Positions 26,622 to 36,214 of a stretch of 64,000 nucleotides of DNA are shown in pieces. Source of the stretch: Nonlabens arenilitoris (lineage in GTDB: Bacteria; Bacteroidota; Bacteroidia; Flavobacteriales; Flavobacteriaceae); assembly GCF_002954765.1 (NCBI RefSeq), contig NZ_MTPW01000001.1, positions 2,493,501 to 2,557,500 on the forward strand, given 5' to 3'. The first letter of the stretch is position 1, and each line of letters starts with the position of its first letter. The notes under the pieces are model-generated. The model did not search any database. It worked only from the letters and a program-made list of their open reading frames with translations, and had not been told where the DNA came from. A program made the translations under genes and the position numbers.

Positions 26622-27082
26622 ACGAACTATTACATAAATATTGGGAAGGACAATCCAGTCTGGAAGAAGAGCAAAAGCTCATAGCTTACTTTAAAAGTGA
26701 AGCCGTTGCTCCAGAACATGAAGTCTACCGCAGCATCTTTAATGCTTTTGAAGAAGAGAGCGAGATGAAAGAGGACTTAGATTTTGATGCGTTTGCAAAA
26801 CTGATACCAGAAGAAAAACCTAAGGATCAATCAAAAATAAAAGTCCTTAAAGGTTTGGGTATTGCCGCAGGATTTGCTGTGTTGATAGCTGTAGGTTCTA
26901 ATTATATAGGAGCAACAAAGACTAACACAGATTTAGGAACCTATGAAGACCCTAAAGAAGCCTATGATGCTACTGTAGAAGCACTGCAATTAGTCTCTTC
27001 TAAATTTAATAATGGTCGCAAAAACTTAAAACCTTTAACTGAAATTAATAATAAGACAGAGAAAGTCTTTAAAACTAAATAA
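26618..27082 (+). CDS. Putative anti-sigma factor
   Basis: 154 residues, overlapping the sigma gene by 4 bp. The N-terminal part (LLHKYWEGQSSLEEEQKLIAYF) resembles the sigma-binding start of Bacteroidota anti-sigma proteins; a single helix (GLGIAAGFAVLIAVGSNYI) crosses the membrane; a short outer tail (YDATVEALQLVSSKFNNGRKNL) follows. Assignment rests on context plus this layout. Confidence 0.8.
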   Translation: MNELLHKYWEGQSSLEEEQKLIAYFKSEAVAPEHEVYRSIFNAFEEESEMKEDLDFDAFAKLIPEEKPKDQSKIKVLKGLGIAAGFAVLIAVGSNYIGATKTNTDLGTYEDPKEAYDATVEALQLVSSKFNNGRKNLKPLTEINNKTEKVFKTK

Positions 27083-27113
27083 TAAAAATCAAGAATCTCT
27101 TAAAATAAAAAAC

Positions 27114-27638
27114 ATGAAAAATTTAATTTACATAACAGCTTTCTTGCTTACCAGTGGTATAGCAATGGCACAAAACTTTAATGCACTAGATAATCTTAAA
27201 AACACATCAGAGACAGTTGTGACCGATGAGATGTTTGCACTAATAGCAGGAGTAGATATCGATAGTGATGATAAAGAATTCAACGAGATTAAAAAAATTA
27301 TTGATAATCTTAAGGAATTACGCATTTATGCTACAGATAACCCTACTAGTGCCGCGACTTTAAATTCATTTGCTCAAAAGTATATCGCAAATAATAACCT
27401 TGTGAAATTGATGCACGTTAAAGAAGATGGACAGATGTTCTCTTTCCACATGCGCAAAGGTAGTAATGATAAAAAAGTACGCGATCTAGTGATGTTGATT
27501 AATGGATCTGGTGATAATGATGATAAGGACACCGTTTTTCTGATCATATCAGGAGACATAGACTTAAACCAGATATCAAAACTTACTAAAATGATGAATG
27601 TACCAGGTCAGAAGCAAATAGAAGACGCTACAAATTAA
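27114..27638 (+). CDS. DUF4252 exported protein
   Basis: 174 residues; signal peptide ends GIAMAQ. A DUF4252-like body: TDEMFALIAGV, IKKIIDNLKELRIYATDN, KLMHVKEDGQMFSFHMRKG, DLVMLINGSGDNDDKDTVFLIISGDIDLNQISKL. It is in the sigma operon; probably an envelope stress-response output. Biochemical function unknown. Confidence 0.85.
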   Translation: MKNLIYITAFLLTSGIAMAQNFNALDNLKNTSETVVTDEMFALIAGVDIDSDDKEFNEIKKIIDNLKELRIYATDNPTSAATLNSFAQKYIANNNLVKLMHVKEDGQMFSFHMRKGSNDKKVRDLVMLINGSGDNDDKDTVFLIISGDIDLNQISKLTKMMNVPGQKQIEDATN

Positions 27639-27714
27639 TCATTTATCTAAATCTGATAAGCCAGATAGTTGACCAGTATCTGGCCTTATTTACAAACCAT
27701 TAAAACTTACCATT

Positions 27715-28368
27715 ATGAATAATCTTATAATAAGAATCTTAGCATTAGGAATCACATTTATCTTGTTTCTAACCTCATGTAGTTCAGATCCTAGTTTGCA
27801 ACAATACTTTGTGGATAGTCAAGAAAAGCAAGGCTTTATCACAACAACCATCCCTAAAAGTATACTAGGATTAGACGTTTCTCAGATGAGTGATAAATCA
27901 CAAGAGGCTTATAATTCCATCAATAAAGTGAATTTACTTTATTATCCAATTGATAAGCAAAACACTGCCGCATTTGAAAAAGAAAATGCGCAACTTAATG
28001 CAATTTTAAAAAGCGATGATTTTAAAACCTTAATGACTCACAAGTCTGATGGTGTGAATATGCGATTTTTATATGATGGTTCTAGCGAGAGTATTGATGA
28101 GATGATTATATATGGTTCTTCTCCAGAAATGGGATTAGGTGTCGCTAGAGTGTTAGGTGATGATATGAAACTAGGTTCTATTATGAAAATGATGGAAGAA
28201 ATGAAAAACGTAAATCTAGATCAAACAGGTATTAACAACATCCTTAAAGATATAGGAGTAGATCTAAACGAGGAAGGTGAAATCGATGAAGAAGCTGTTA
28301 AAAAAATAATGGCTTCAAAAGGGATGGATACCACAAATTTAGATATTGATATGAATAGTAAAGAGTAA
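27715..28368 (+). CDS. DUF4252 lipoprotein
   Basis: 217 residues with lipobox (FLTSCSSD). It shares the DUF4252 layout with its neighbour (INKVNLLYYP, LMTHKSDGVNMRFLYDG, DEMIIYGSS) but is more diverged, and has an acidic C-terminal extension (LKDIGVDLNEEGEIDEEAV) absent from the first copy. A terminator follows. Confidence 0.82.
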   Translation: MNNLIIRILALGITFILFLTSCSSDPSLQQYFVDSQEKQGFITTTIPKSILGLDVSQMSDKSQEAYNSINKVNLLYYPIDKQNTAAFEKENAQLNAILKSDDFKTLMTHKSDGVNMRFLYDGSSESIDEMIIYGSSPEMGLGVARVLGDDMKLGSIMKMMEEMKNVNLDQTGINNILKDIGVDLNEEGEIDEEAVKKIMASKGMDTTNLDIDMNSKE

Positions 28369-28386
28369 GAGAAAGTAAATTTGTTT

Positions 28387-28419
28387 AAAAACCGCTGTAG
28401 TTTCTATGGCGGTTTTTTT
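28387..28419 (+). terminator. Rho-independent terminator of the second sigma operon
   Basis: AAAAACCGC / GCGGTTTTTTT stem and T run, 18 bp past the DUF4252 lipoprotein stop. Confidence 0.8.
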
Positions 28420-28468
28420 GTATTTAAAAGGGACCATTTTTAAATATAACAAATTGCAAGAATCGGTT

Positions 28469-28476
28469 TATATTTG
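28469..28476 (+). promoter_or_regulatory. Candidate -7 element (TATATTTG) of ychF
   Basis: TATATTTGCA, the same extended motif as at gap, the adhesin and the GlmU-like gene. It would place palindromic repeat copy 7 in the ychF 5' leader. Confidence 0.42.
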
Positions 28477-28509
28477 CACGCCTTTTAAGATAGTGATGAT
28501 GTTTTATCT

Positions 28510-28525
28510 CGCTTTCGCAAAAGCG
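28510..28525. repeat. Palindromic repeat, copy 7 (one mismatch, ychF leader)
   Basis: CGCTTTCGCAAAAGCG, one G-to-A transition; between the candidate -7 element and the ychF start codon. Confidence 0.9.
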
Positions 28526-28549
28526 CAATAACAACAAACATTACAACAC

Positions 28550-29644
28550 ATGAAAGCAGGAATAGTAGGATTACCTAACGTGGGAAAATCTACCCTTTTT
28601 AACTGTCTGTCTAACGCCAAAGCGCAAAGTGCAAACTTTCCGTTTTGTACCATAGAGCCTAATGTAGGTGTGGTAAATGTACCAGATCCTAGATTAAAAA
28701 AGCTTGAAGAATTAGTGAATCCAGAGCGTGTCATTCCAGCAACCGTTGAAATAGTAGACATCGCAGGACTAGTTAAAGGAGCTAGTAAAGGAGAAGGATT
28801 AGGGAATCAGTTTTTAGGAAACATACGTGAAACAGATGCCATTATTCACGTATTACGTTGCTTTGATAATGATAATATAGTTCACGTAGACGGGAAAATA
28901 GATCCTATAAGTGATAAAGAAACTATAGATATTGAGTTGCAATTAAAAGACCTTGAAACAGTTGATAAAAAACTAGAAAAGGTAAAACGCGCCGCTCGTA
29001 CAGGTAATAAAGAAGCCCAGAAAGAGGAAGAGGCTTTAATGAAAGTTAAAGAAGCACTTGAGGCAGGTAAATCTGTAAGAACTATCGACTTTGATGAAGC
29101 TATACACAATGAATTCATCAAACCATTACAATTTATAACAGATAAGCCTGTATTGTATTTATGTAATGTTGATGACGCATCTGCAGTGACAGGTAATGCA
29201 TATGTTGATCAGGTACGTGAAATGGTAAAAGATGAAAATGCTGAGGTTCTTGTACTAGCAGTAGGAACAGAAGCTGATATCGCAGAACTAGAAGATTATG
29301 AAGAGCGCGAGATGTTCCTAGCAGACATAGGTCTCGAGGAAGCTGGTAGTGCAAAATTGATACGTAGTGCTTATAAATTATTAAACCAGCAAACTTATTT
29401 TACAGCTGGTGTAAAAGAAGTAAGAGCATGGACTGTAAAAATAGGAGCAACAGGACCACAGGCTGCTGGTGTCATCCACACAGACTTTGAAAAAGGATTT
29501 ATACGTGCAGAGGTTATCAAGTATGACACCTTTGTGGAATATGGATCTGAAGCAAAAGTAAAAGAAGCAGGTAAGCTTAAAATTGAAGGTAAAGAATATA
29601 TTGTACAAGATGGTGATGTGATGCACTTCTTGTTTAATGTATAA
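28550..29644 (+). CDS. ychF: Ribosome-binding ATPase YchF
   Basis: 364 residues, normal length. P-loop GLPNVGKSTLFN; G2/G3 region NFPFCTIEPNVG and EIVDIAGLVKGASKGEGLGNQFL; the G4 motif is NVDD in place of NKxD, consistent with the ATP preference of the OLA1/YchF family; coiled-coil insert (KKLEKVKRAARTGNKEAQKEEE); C-terminal TGS domain ending DGDVMHFLFNV. It binds ribosomes and influences translation and stress responses. A terminator follows. Confidence 0.97.
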   Translation: MKAGIVGLPNVGKSTLFNCLSNAKAQSANFPFCTIEPNVGVVNVPDPRLKKLEELVNPERVIPATVEIVDIAGLVKGASKGEGLGNQFLGNIRETDAIIHVLRCFDNDNIVHVDGKIDPISDKETIDIELQLKDLETVDKKLEKVKRAARTGNKEAQKEEEALMKVKEALEAGKSVRTIDFDEAIHNEFIKPLQFITDKPVLYLCNVDDASAVTGNAYVDQVREMVKDENAEVLVLAVGTEADIAELEDYEEREMFLADIGLEEAGSAKLIRSAYKLLNQQTYFTAGVKEVRAWTVKIGATGPQAAGVIHTDFEKGFIRAEVIKYDTFVEYGSEAKVKEAGKLKIEGKEYIVQDGDVMHFLFNV

Positions 29645-29682
29645 AAGCTATATATCGATCTTTTGTCGAATTAGAATTCATT

Positions 29683-29720
29683 AAAAACCGAATCTTCTTT
29701 TAAAAAGATTCGGTTTTTTT
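29683..29720 (+). terminator. Rho-independent terminator of ychF
   Basis: Stem AAAAACCGAATCTT / AAGATTCGGTTTTT and T run. Confidence 0.9.
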
Positions 29721-29794
29721 ATAAAGATCATTCTATCAATTCTCTAACTTGTGTTAGACTTCATTATAGAAATTGATACTTTTAAAAAACTGTT

Positions 29795-30025
29795 TTAATC
29801 ATCCACTTTGGTATAACACGTTTCTACCCAAAGTGCTTCTACTTTATCACGAGCCCATTGGGTACGTCTTAAGAATTTTAAACTTGACTTTATAGTAGGA
29901 TTAGTATTGAACGAGTTGATTCTTATACGATCGCCCAGTTCATCCCAGCCAAATTTCTCTACGAGATCTTCAACGATTTGAGCCAGTTTAATACCGTGCA
30001 ATGGGTTGTTAGGTTGTGTGCTCAT
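29795..30025 (-). CDS. VF530-family DNA-binding protein
   Basis: 76-residue protein beginning [21 protein letters not shown], then [20 protein letters not shown] and [12 protein letters not shown]: the full signature of the VF530 (DUF2132) family, a small double-stranded-DNA-binding fold. It lies 2 bp after the phosphatase gene; likely cotranscribed. Confidence 0.93.
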   Translation of the reverse strand: MSTQPNNPLHGIKLAQIVEDLVEKFGWDELGDRIRINSFNTNPTIKSSLKFLRRTQWARDKVEALWVETCYTKVDD

Positions 30026-30027
30026 AG

Positions 30028-30558
30028 TTAATTTTCCATAAAATCCATAGATTCCTTAACGCCACTGGACTTACCAGATCCACTAACGCGCACATAAAAA
30101 TAAGAGTCGTAATCATTATCATCTAGTGCGTTATAAATGCTATCATTTTGTAGTTGGTTAGTGTACTCATTAATGGTATTACTATGGCCAAAAAGTGCGA
30201 CCGTTTTACCTCGATATTTTTCAAGTAAATCTAACGCTTTAGTCGTTCTAACATCATACAATTCTATCTCCATGTCATGCGCCGCGGCAAGTGGTGCAGC
30301 GGTTGCTTTGGTACGCTTATAGTCAGAACTTATAATGTGATCTACATTCTTCAAGAAAAAATAATTCACCCAAGCATCGGCTCGTTTTTTTCCTTCTTCT
30401 GTCAGCTCTGGATCGCTTCCTTGGTCGGTGCGTTTTTCTGCATGTCTAATAAAATAAAACGTAGTGATACCTTCATTGTCCACAGGATCACCTTGTTTAG
30501 GTCCTGTGTTGCAGGATAATAGACTGAATATTGTAAATAGTAATAATAACTTTTTCAT
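30028..30558 (-). CDS. Histidine phosphatase family lipoprotein
   Basis: 176 residues, lipobox (FSLLSCNTG). Phosphoglycerate-mutase-like fold: FYFIRHAEK with the nucleophilic histidine, [29 protein letters not shown], and [13 protein letters not shown] with the second histidine. Substrate unknown; envelope location suggests an external phosphate ester. Divergent from parE. Confidence 0.88.
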   Translation of the reverse strand: MKKLLLLFTIFSLLSCNTGPKQGDPVDNEGITTFYFIRHAEKRTDQGSDPELTEEGKKRADAWVNYFFLKNVDHIISSDYKRTKATAAPLAAAHDMEIELYDVRTTKALDLLEKYRGKTVALFGHSNTINEYTNQLQNDSIYNALDDNDYDSYFYVRVSGSGKSSGVKESMDFMEN

Positions 30559-30658
30559 GATTTTTTAATAAAGCTTAAAGCTACTGCTTTTTAGACTTTT
30601 ATAACGTCTAGATAGTTGTTGATATTTATCCACAATTGAGTTAGAAATGATGTTAATT

Positions 30659-30684
30659 AATTTCGCTTTCGCGAAAGCGAAATT
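30659..30684. repeat. Palindromic repeat, copy 8 (26-bp perfect palindrome upstream of parE)
   Basis: The core CGCTTTCGCGAAAGCG is extended by complementary AATTT/AAATT arms to 26 bp with no mismatch. It lies between the divergent phosphatase gene and parE, 45 bp before the parE start. Confidence 0.95.
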
Positions 30685-30729
30685 CAAACAGATATACTTA
30701 TATTTCGGGAAAGACTGCAGAATTAATTT

Positions 30730-32592
30730 ATGGCTGAAAACACGCAATATACAGAGGATAACATCCGCTCACTGGACTGGAAAGAACACATTAGAATGCG
30801 TCCTGGAATGTATATCGGTAAGCTGGGCGATGGATCCAGTGCAGATGATGGTATTTATATTTTAGTTAAAGAGGTTATCGATAACTCAATTGATGAGTTT
30901 GTAATGGGATCTGGTAAAACCATTGAAGTCTCTGTACAAGGTGAACGTGTAACTGTACGTGATTATGGTCGTGGTATACCGCTAGGTAAAGTAGTAGATG
31001 TAGTGTCTAAAATGAATACTGGTGGAAAGTATGATAGTCGTGCCTTTAAAAAATCAGTAGGTTTGAATGGAGTAGGTACTAAGGCTGTAAATGCGTTGTC
31101 CAGTTATTTCCGTGTAGAATCTACTAGGGATGGGAAAAGTGCCAGTGCCGAGTTTTCTCGTGGTGAACTGAATGATCAGGAGATGCTTGAGGAGACATCG
31201 CGTCGCAAAGGAACTAAAATGACCTTTGTGCCAGATGGTGAGATTTTTAAAAATTTTAAATTCCGTCCAGAATATATAGCACGTATGTTGAAAAACTATG
31301 TGTACCTCAATCCTGGATTAACCATTATGTTTAATGGCGAGAAATTCTTCTCTGAAAATGGCTTAAAAGATTTATTGAGTGAAAATATTGTAGATACAGA
31401 TCGATTATACCCTATAATTCACTTGAGAAGTGAAGACATCGAGGTAGCGATCACTCATAGTAGAACGCAGTATAGTGAAGAGTATCACTCATTTGTAAAT
31501 GGCCAGAACACTACCCAAGGAGGAACACATCTAGCAGCTTTTAGAGAAGCACTTGTAAGAACGGTAAGAGAATTTTATGGTAAAAACTATGAAGCTAGCG
31601 ATATACGCAAGTCTATAGTAAGTGCTATAGCCATTAAGGTAATGGAGCCAGTCTTTGAATCACAAACTAAGACAAAACTAGGATCTACAGATATGGGTGG
31701 TGACTTACCAACTGTACGTACCTTTATAAACGATTTTTTAAAGACTAAACTAGATAATTATTTACATAAACATCCTGACGTCGCTGAGGCGATGCAACGC
31801 AAGATTATACAAGCAGAGCGAGAGCGTAAAGATCTTTCAGGAATTAGAAAATTGGCACGTGATCGTGCTAAAAAAGCTAGTCTACACAATAAAAAGTTAC
31901 GAGATTGCCGTGTTCATTTAACTGACAGTAAAAAAGAAAATAATCTAGAAAGCACCTTATTTATTACCGAAGGTGATTCGGCTAGTGGATCTATTACAAA
32001 ATCTCGTAACGTTAATACACAAGCGGTTTTTTCGCTACGTGGTAAACCGTTGAATTCTTATAACATGTCTAAAAAGATCGTGTATGAGAATGAGGAATTT
32101 AATTTGTTGCAAGCAGCTCTCAATATTGAAGACAGTATGGAAGATTTGCGATATAATAAGATAGTTATCGCAACTGATGCAGATGTGGACGGTATGCACA
32201 TTAGATTATTGCTTATCACCTTCTTTTTACAGTTTTTTCCAGAATTGATAAAAAAAGGACATATTTATATCTTACAAACTCCACTCTTTAGAGTACGTAA
32301 TAAAAAGGAAACAAGGTATTGCTACACGCCAGAAGAACGTGCAGCAGCATTAGCAGAATTAGGTAAAAATCCTGAGATTACTCGATTTAAAGGTTTAGGT
32401 GAAATAAGCCCAGATGAGTTCAAGCATTTTATAGGTGAGGACATGCGTCTAGATCCTTTAATGTTAGATGATAACATGAGTATTGAAGATTTACTGAGAT
32501 TCTACATGGGTAAAAATACACCTGATCGTCAAGAATTTATCATCGATAATTTGAAAGTAGAACTAGATATAATTGAAGAAGATACTGTGTAG
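30730..32592 (+). CDS. parE: DNA topoisomerase IV subunit B
   Basis: 620 residues. GHKL ATPase: [34 protein letters not shown]; transducer [13 protein letters not shown]; Toprim: [24 protein letters not shown]; and C-terminal [13 protein letters not shown]. With ParC it decatenates chromosomes. The length and the adjacent parC favour ParE over GyrB. A palindromic repeat starts 2 bp after the stop. Confidence 0.94.
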   Translation: MAENTQYTEDNIRSLDWKEHIRMRPGMYIGKLGDGSSADDGIYILVKEVIDNSIDEFVMGSGKTIEVSVQGERVTVRDYGRGIPLGKVVDVVSKMNTGGKYDSRAFKKSVGLNGVGTKAVNALSSYFRVESTRDGKSASAEFSRGELNDQEMLEETSRRKGTKMTFVPDGEIFKNFKFRPEYIARMLKNYVYLNPGLTIMFNGEKFFSENGLKDLLSENIVDTDRLYPIIHLRSEDIEVAITHSRTQYSEEYHSFVNGQNTTQGGTHLAAFREALVRTVREFYGKNYEASDIRKSIVSAIAIKVMEPVFESQTKTKLGSTDMGGDLPTVRTFINDFLKTKLDNYLHKHPDVAEAMQRKIIQAERERKDLSGIRKLARDRAKKASLHNKKLRDCRVHLTDSKKENNLESTLFITEGDSASGSITKSRNVNTQAVFSLRGKPLNSYNMSKKIVYENEEFNLLQAALNIEDSMEDLRYNKIVIATDADVDGMHIRLLLITFFLQFFPELIKKGHIYILQTPLFRVRNKKETRYCYTPEERAAALAELGKNPEITRFKGLGEISPDEFKHFIGEDMRLDPLMLDDNMSIEDLLRFYMGKNTPDRQEFIIDNLKVELDIIEEDTV

Positions 32593-32594
32593 TA

Positions 32595-32610
32595 CGCTTT
32601 TGCGAAAGCG
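32595..32610. repeat. Palindromic repeat, copy 9 (one mismatch)
   Basis: CGCTTTTGCGAAAGCG, one C-to-T transition, between parE and the GldL-like gene. It is the spacer of a probable operon, so it would be transcribed. Confidence 0.9.
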
Positions 32611-32618
32611 TGATAAAT

Positions 32619-32843
32619 ATGAAAATAAAATTTAAACACATAGCAATTACAGCAGCGTTTGGAATCATTGCTAACACTGTAGGCGCTTTACTTAAGATTT
32701 TACATTGGGAATTTCCTGTTTTAGGAATAAAAATAAATGGTAGCACCTTATTAATTTTAGGAACTATCTTATGGATTTTAGCGGCTATTCTATTAATGAT
32801 AAAGGCTATAACTGCTAAGAATCAAGATGTTTTAAATAAATAA
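32619..32843 (+). CDS. Small GldL-like two-helix membrane protein
   Basis: 74 residues from ATG 32619 (an upstream GTG at 32610 overlaps the repeat). Two helices with GIIANTVGALLKILHWEF and GSTLLILGTILWILAAILLM; the GALxKILHW motif is also found in the membrane part of GldL, the T9SS motor protein, but the long cytoplasmic tail is missing. Sandwiched between parE and parC in one direction. Confidence 0.72.
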   Translation: MKIKFKHIAITAAFGIIANTVGALLKILHWEFPVLGIKINGSTLLILGTILWILAAILLMIKAITAKNQDVLNK

Positions 32844-32871
32844 CCGTTAACCGATAACAGTTAACTAAATA

Positions 32872-35556
32872 ATGAGTGAAGAAAACGAAGAATTAGAGTC
32901 TATAAATGATGGTGGAATACTAGAACCTACAGAAAGTATAACTCGTATTACGGGAATGTACAAAGAGTGGTTCCTGGATTATGCTAGCTATGTTATTCTA
33001 GAGCGTGCGGTACCAGCTATTGAAGACGGTTTTAAACCAGTTCAAAGACGTATCATGCAGTCTATGAAAGATCTAGATGATGGACGTTATAATAAGGTAG
33101 CAAATATTGTAGGTCATGCCATGCAGTATCATCCACATGGAGATGCGAGTATAAGCGATGCTATGGTGCAAATAGGGCAAAAAGACATGCTCATCGACAT
33201 GCAAGGAAACTGGGGAAATATCTTTACCGGTGATCCAGCGGCTGCATCTCGTTATATAGAGGCTAGACTGTCTAAGTTTGCATTAGAAATTCTTTTTAAT
33301 CCTAAAATTACCGAGTGGCAAGCTAGTTATGATGGCCGCCGTAAAGAACCAGTTAACCTACCGGTAAAGTTTCCACTATTGCTCGCACAAGGAGCAGAAG
33401 GTATTGCTGTGGGACTAAGTACTAAAGTCTTACCACACAATTTTATCGAGTTAATAGATGCATCTATAAAGCATTTACAAGGTAAACGATTTACCATATA
33501 TCCAGATTTTCCAACTGGTGGAGAAATCGATATATCAAACTACAACGACGGTTTACGAGGTGGTAAAGTGCGTGTGCGTGCAAAAATGCATGCACCAGAT
33601 AAAAATACTATTGTCATCACTGAAATACCGTATTCAACAAATACCAGCTCCTTGATTGACTCGATTTTGAAAGCTAATGATAAAGGTAAAATCAAAATCA
33701 AAAAAATTGAGGATAACACCGCCGCAGATGTTGAAATTATGATTCATCTTCATGCCGGTATTTCTCCAGATAAAACCATGGACGCTTTATTTGCGTTTAC
33801 AAATTGTGAATCTAGTATATCTCCACTAGGCTGTGTTATTGAAGATAATAAACCACTATTTGTAGGTGTAACAGAGATGTTACGTCGCAGTGCAGATCAT
33901 ACTGTAGATTTATTAAAGCAAGAGTTAGAAATACAACTTGGTGAGGTAGAAGAGCAATGGCACTTTGCATCATTAGAACGTATTTTTATTGAGAACAGAA
34001 TTTATCGCGATATAGAGGAAGAGGAAACCTGGGAAGGAGTTATCGCTGCTATAGATAAAGGTTTAAAACCTCATATAGGTCATTTAAAAAGAGCAATTAC
34101 AGAAGATGATATTACGAGATTAACAGAAATACGTATTAAACGAATTTCAAAATTTGATATCGATAAGGCACAACAAAAAATTGATGCATTAGAAGAACGA
34201 ATTGCTCAACTTAAACATCACCTAGCTCATCTAGTAGAATATGCTATTGATTATTTTACATCTCTTAAAAAGAATTACGGTGCAGGTAGAGAGCGCAAGA
34301 CAGAAATTAAAACCTTTGATGATATTGTTGCTACTAAGGTAGTAATGAGAAATACAAAGTTATATGTAAATCGTGAAGAAGGTTTTGTAGGTACAGCTCT
34401 TAAAAAAGATGAGTACGTTACAGATTGTGCAGATATTGATGATATCATCGTATTTACAAGAGATGGTCAGATGATGGTTACTAAAGTAGATGCTAAAACT
34501 TTTATCGGAAAAGATATTATCCATGTCGCTGTTTTTAAAAAGAAAGACAAACGCACTATTTATAATGTCATTTATCGTGATGGTAAATCAGGACCTAGCT
34601 ATGTAAAAAGATTTGCAGTCACTAGTGTAACCAGAGATAAAGCTTACCCGATGGGTAAAGCAGATAAAGGTTCACAAGTCCATTACTTTAGTGCAAATCC
34701 TAATGGAGAGGCAGAGGTTGTAAGTATTAATTTAAGACAGCAGGGAAGTATTAAGAAGATTAAATGGGATCTTGATTTTTCTGATATTCTTATTAAAGGT
34801 AGAGCCTCAAAGGGTAATCAAGTTACTAAGTATAACATTAAAAAAGTAGAGCTTAAAGAAGAAGGTGTTAGTACTTTAAAACCTCGTAAAATATGGTTTG
34901 ATGATACTGTTCAACGACTTAATGTTGATGGAAGAGGAGAATTACTGGGAGAATTTAGAGGAGAAGATCGATTGTTGATTATCAATCAAAAAGGAATAGT
35001 AAAAACTATAATTCCAGAAGTGACGGCTCGTTTTGATGATGACATGATTGTTTTAGAAAAATGGTCACCTAAAAAACCTATTAGTGCTATTTATTTTCAT
35101 GGCGAAAAGCAGCTGTTTTATGTGAAGAGATTTCTGGTTGAAAATGAAGAAAAAGAAGAATCATTCCTGCCAGAAGTAGAAGGATCTTATCTTGAAGTTG
35201 TTTCTACAGATTATAAGCCAGTGGCAGAATTAGTTTTTAATAAACCTAGAGGTAAAGAACAACCACCTAATGAACCTGTAGATGTTGATGAATTTATTGC
35301 GGTTAAAGGAATAGGTGCACAAGGCAATCAACTTACAAAAAGTAAAGTAAAGCAAATCAATTGGCTCGATCCTTTACCTTTTGAAGAGCCACAAACTAAG
35401 CCAGCAAATGAGGTAGAGGTTAATGATGAAACTGTTGTGTCTACTACAGATACTTCAAAAAATAATACAACAGCTACATCATCTAATCCTGAAATTAAAG
35501 ATGATAATGCACCTGATCCAGATATAGATGACAGTGGCCAGGCAAGTCTATTTTAA
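32872..35556 (+). CDS. parC: DNA topoisomerase IV subunit A
   Basis: 894 residues. Breakage-reunion domain: MYKEWFLDYASYVILERAVP, GHAMQYHPHGDASI, and AASRYIEARLS with catalytic Y128. Long coiled coil around 400-450; a beta-pinwheel C-terminal domain without a GyrA box, supporting ParC. The last 70 residues are acidic/Ser-Thr-rich and probably disordered. The palindromic repeat copy at 35575 forms its terminator. Confidence 0.95.
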   Translation: MSEENEELESINDGGILEPTESITRITGMYKEWFLDYASYVILERAVPAIEDGFKPVQRRIMQSMKDLDDGRYNKVANIVGHAMQYHPHGDASISDAMVQIGQKDMLIDMQGNWGNIFTGDPAAASRYIEARLSKFALEILFNPKITEWQASYDGRRKEPVNLPVKFPLLLAQGAEGIAVGLSTKVLPHNFIELIDASIKHLQGKRFTIYPDFPTGGEIDISNYNDGLRGGKVRVRAKMHAPDKNTIVITEIPYSTNTSSLIDSILKANDKGKIKIKKIEDNTAADVEIMIHLHAGISPDKTMDALFAFTNCESSISPLGCVIEDNKPLFVGVTEMLRRSADHTVDLLKQELEIQLGEVEEQWHFASLERIFIENRIYRDIEEEETWEGVIAAIDKGLKPHIGHLKRAITEDDITRLTEIRIKRISKFDIDKAQQKIDALEERIAQLKHHLAHLVEYAIDYFTSLKKNYGAGRERKTEIKTFDDIVATKVVMRNTKLYVNREEGFVGTALKKDEYVTDCADIDDIIVFTRDGQMMVTKVDAKTFIGKDIIHVAVFKKKDKRTIYNVIYRDGKSGPSYVKRFAVTSVTRDKAYPMGKADKGSQVHYFSANPNGEAEVVSINLRQQGSIKKIKWDLDFSDILIKGRASKGNQVTKYNIKKVELKEEGVSTLKPRKIWFDDTVQRLNVDGRGELLGEFRGEDRLLIINQKGIVKTIIPEVTARFDDDMIVLEKWSPKKPISAIYFHGEKQLFYVKRFLVENEEKEESFLPEVEGSYLEVVSTDYKPVAELVFNKPRGKEQPPNEPVDVDEFIAVKGIGAQGNQLTKSKVKQINWLDPLPFEEPQTKPANEVEVNDETVVSTTDTSKNNTTATSSNPEIKDDNAPDPDIDDSGQASLF

Positions 35557-35574
35557 AAAGTTAAATATTTATAT

Positions 35575-35605
35575 AATCCTGCTTTTGCGAAAGCAGGATT
35601 TTTAT
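35575..35605 (+). terminator. parC terminator built on palindromic repeat copy 10
   Basis: An 11-bp stem AATCCTGCTTT / AAAGCAGGATT, tetraloop TGCG, followed by TTTATTTTT. The centre GCTTTTGCGAAAGC (35581-35594) is the repeat core with one C-to-T transition; the outer arms (AATCCT/AGGATT) differ from the usual TACGC/GCGTA but remain paired. 19 bp past the parC stop. Confidence 0.85.
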
Positions 35606-35628
35606 TTTTATATCACAATTCAATAACT

Positions 35629-36069
35629 ATGGGAATACTAACTGAATTTAAGGAATTTGCTGTAAAAGGTAATATGATTGATATGGCAATAGGTATCATC
35701 ATAGGTACCGCATTTAATAATGTAGTACAGACCTTAGTGAAAAAAGTATTATTGCCACCACTGTCATATCTAACTGACGGTATCAATTATGAAGATAAAA
35801 AATGGGTTTTAAGAGATGCAAATCCAGATTTAACGGGTGACGCTGCCAAAGCAATCGAAATAGGGTATGGAGAGTTTTTTCAAGTAAGTCTAGACTTTTT
35901 AGTCATAGGATTTACCGTCTTTTTAGTTGTTAAAGGAATGAATAAACTACGTAATAGGTCCCATGATTCAAAAGATAAAACAGTGGTAACACCAAAGGAT
36001 ATAGAATTGCTTTCTGACCTTAAAGAATTGATGAAAGAGCAAAATGAATTACTATCTAAAAAGTCTTAA
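35629..36069 (+). CDS. mscL: Large-conductance mechanosensitive channel
   Basis: 146 residues, usual length. KEFAVKGNMIDMAIGIIIGTAFNNVV is the N-terminal helix and first membrane helix; LVIGFTVFLVVKGMNKLRN is the second; a charged C-terminal helix (SDLKELMKEQNELL) follows. Opens on membrane tension to release solutes in osmotic downshock. Confidence 0.96.
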   Translation: MGILTEFKEFAVKGNMIDMAIGIIIGTAFNNVVQTLVKKVLLPPLSYLTDGINYEDKKWVLRDANPDLTGDAAKAIEIGYGEFFQVSLDFLVIGFTVFLVVKGMNKLRNRSHDSKDKTVVTPKDIELLSDLKELMKEQNELLSKKS

Positions 36070-36186
36070 CATCGGTTAACGGTTAATTGGAACGTCTTAA
36101 ATCGTGTATTTTATCCTGTATTTAAGTTTTTTGTCCTTTTGTTACATTTTTAATTTGGCGCTATTAAAAAAAGAATAGGTAGATAA

Positions 36187-36194
36187 TACATTTG
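36187..36194 (+). promoter_or_regulatory. Candidate -7 element (TACATTTG) of the adhesin gene
   Basis: TACATTTGCA, 20 bp before the start codon; a TTTG at 36154 is too far upstream for a standard -33. Confidence 0.4.
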
Positions 36195-36214
36195 CAATCC
36201 CTATTAATAGTGTT

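Noticed and set aside
30565..30865. Two short frames on opposite strands across the parE upstream region
   Set aside because: They exist because the palindromic repeat is stop-free on both strands (both read AFAKA); one overlaps parE out of frame.
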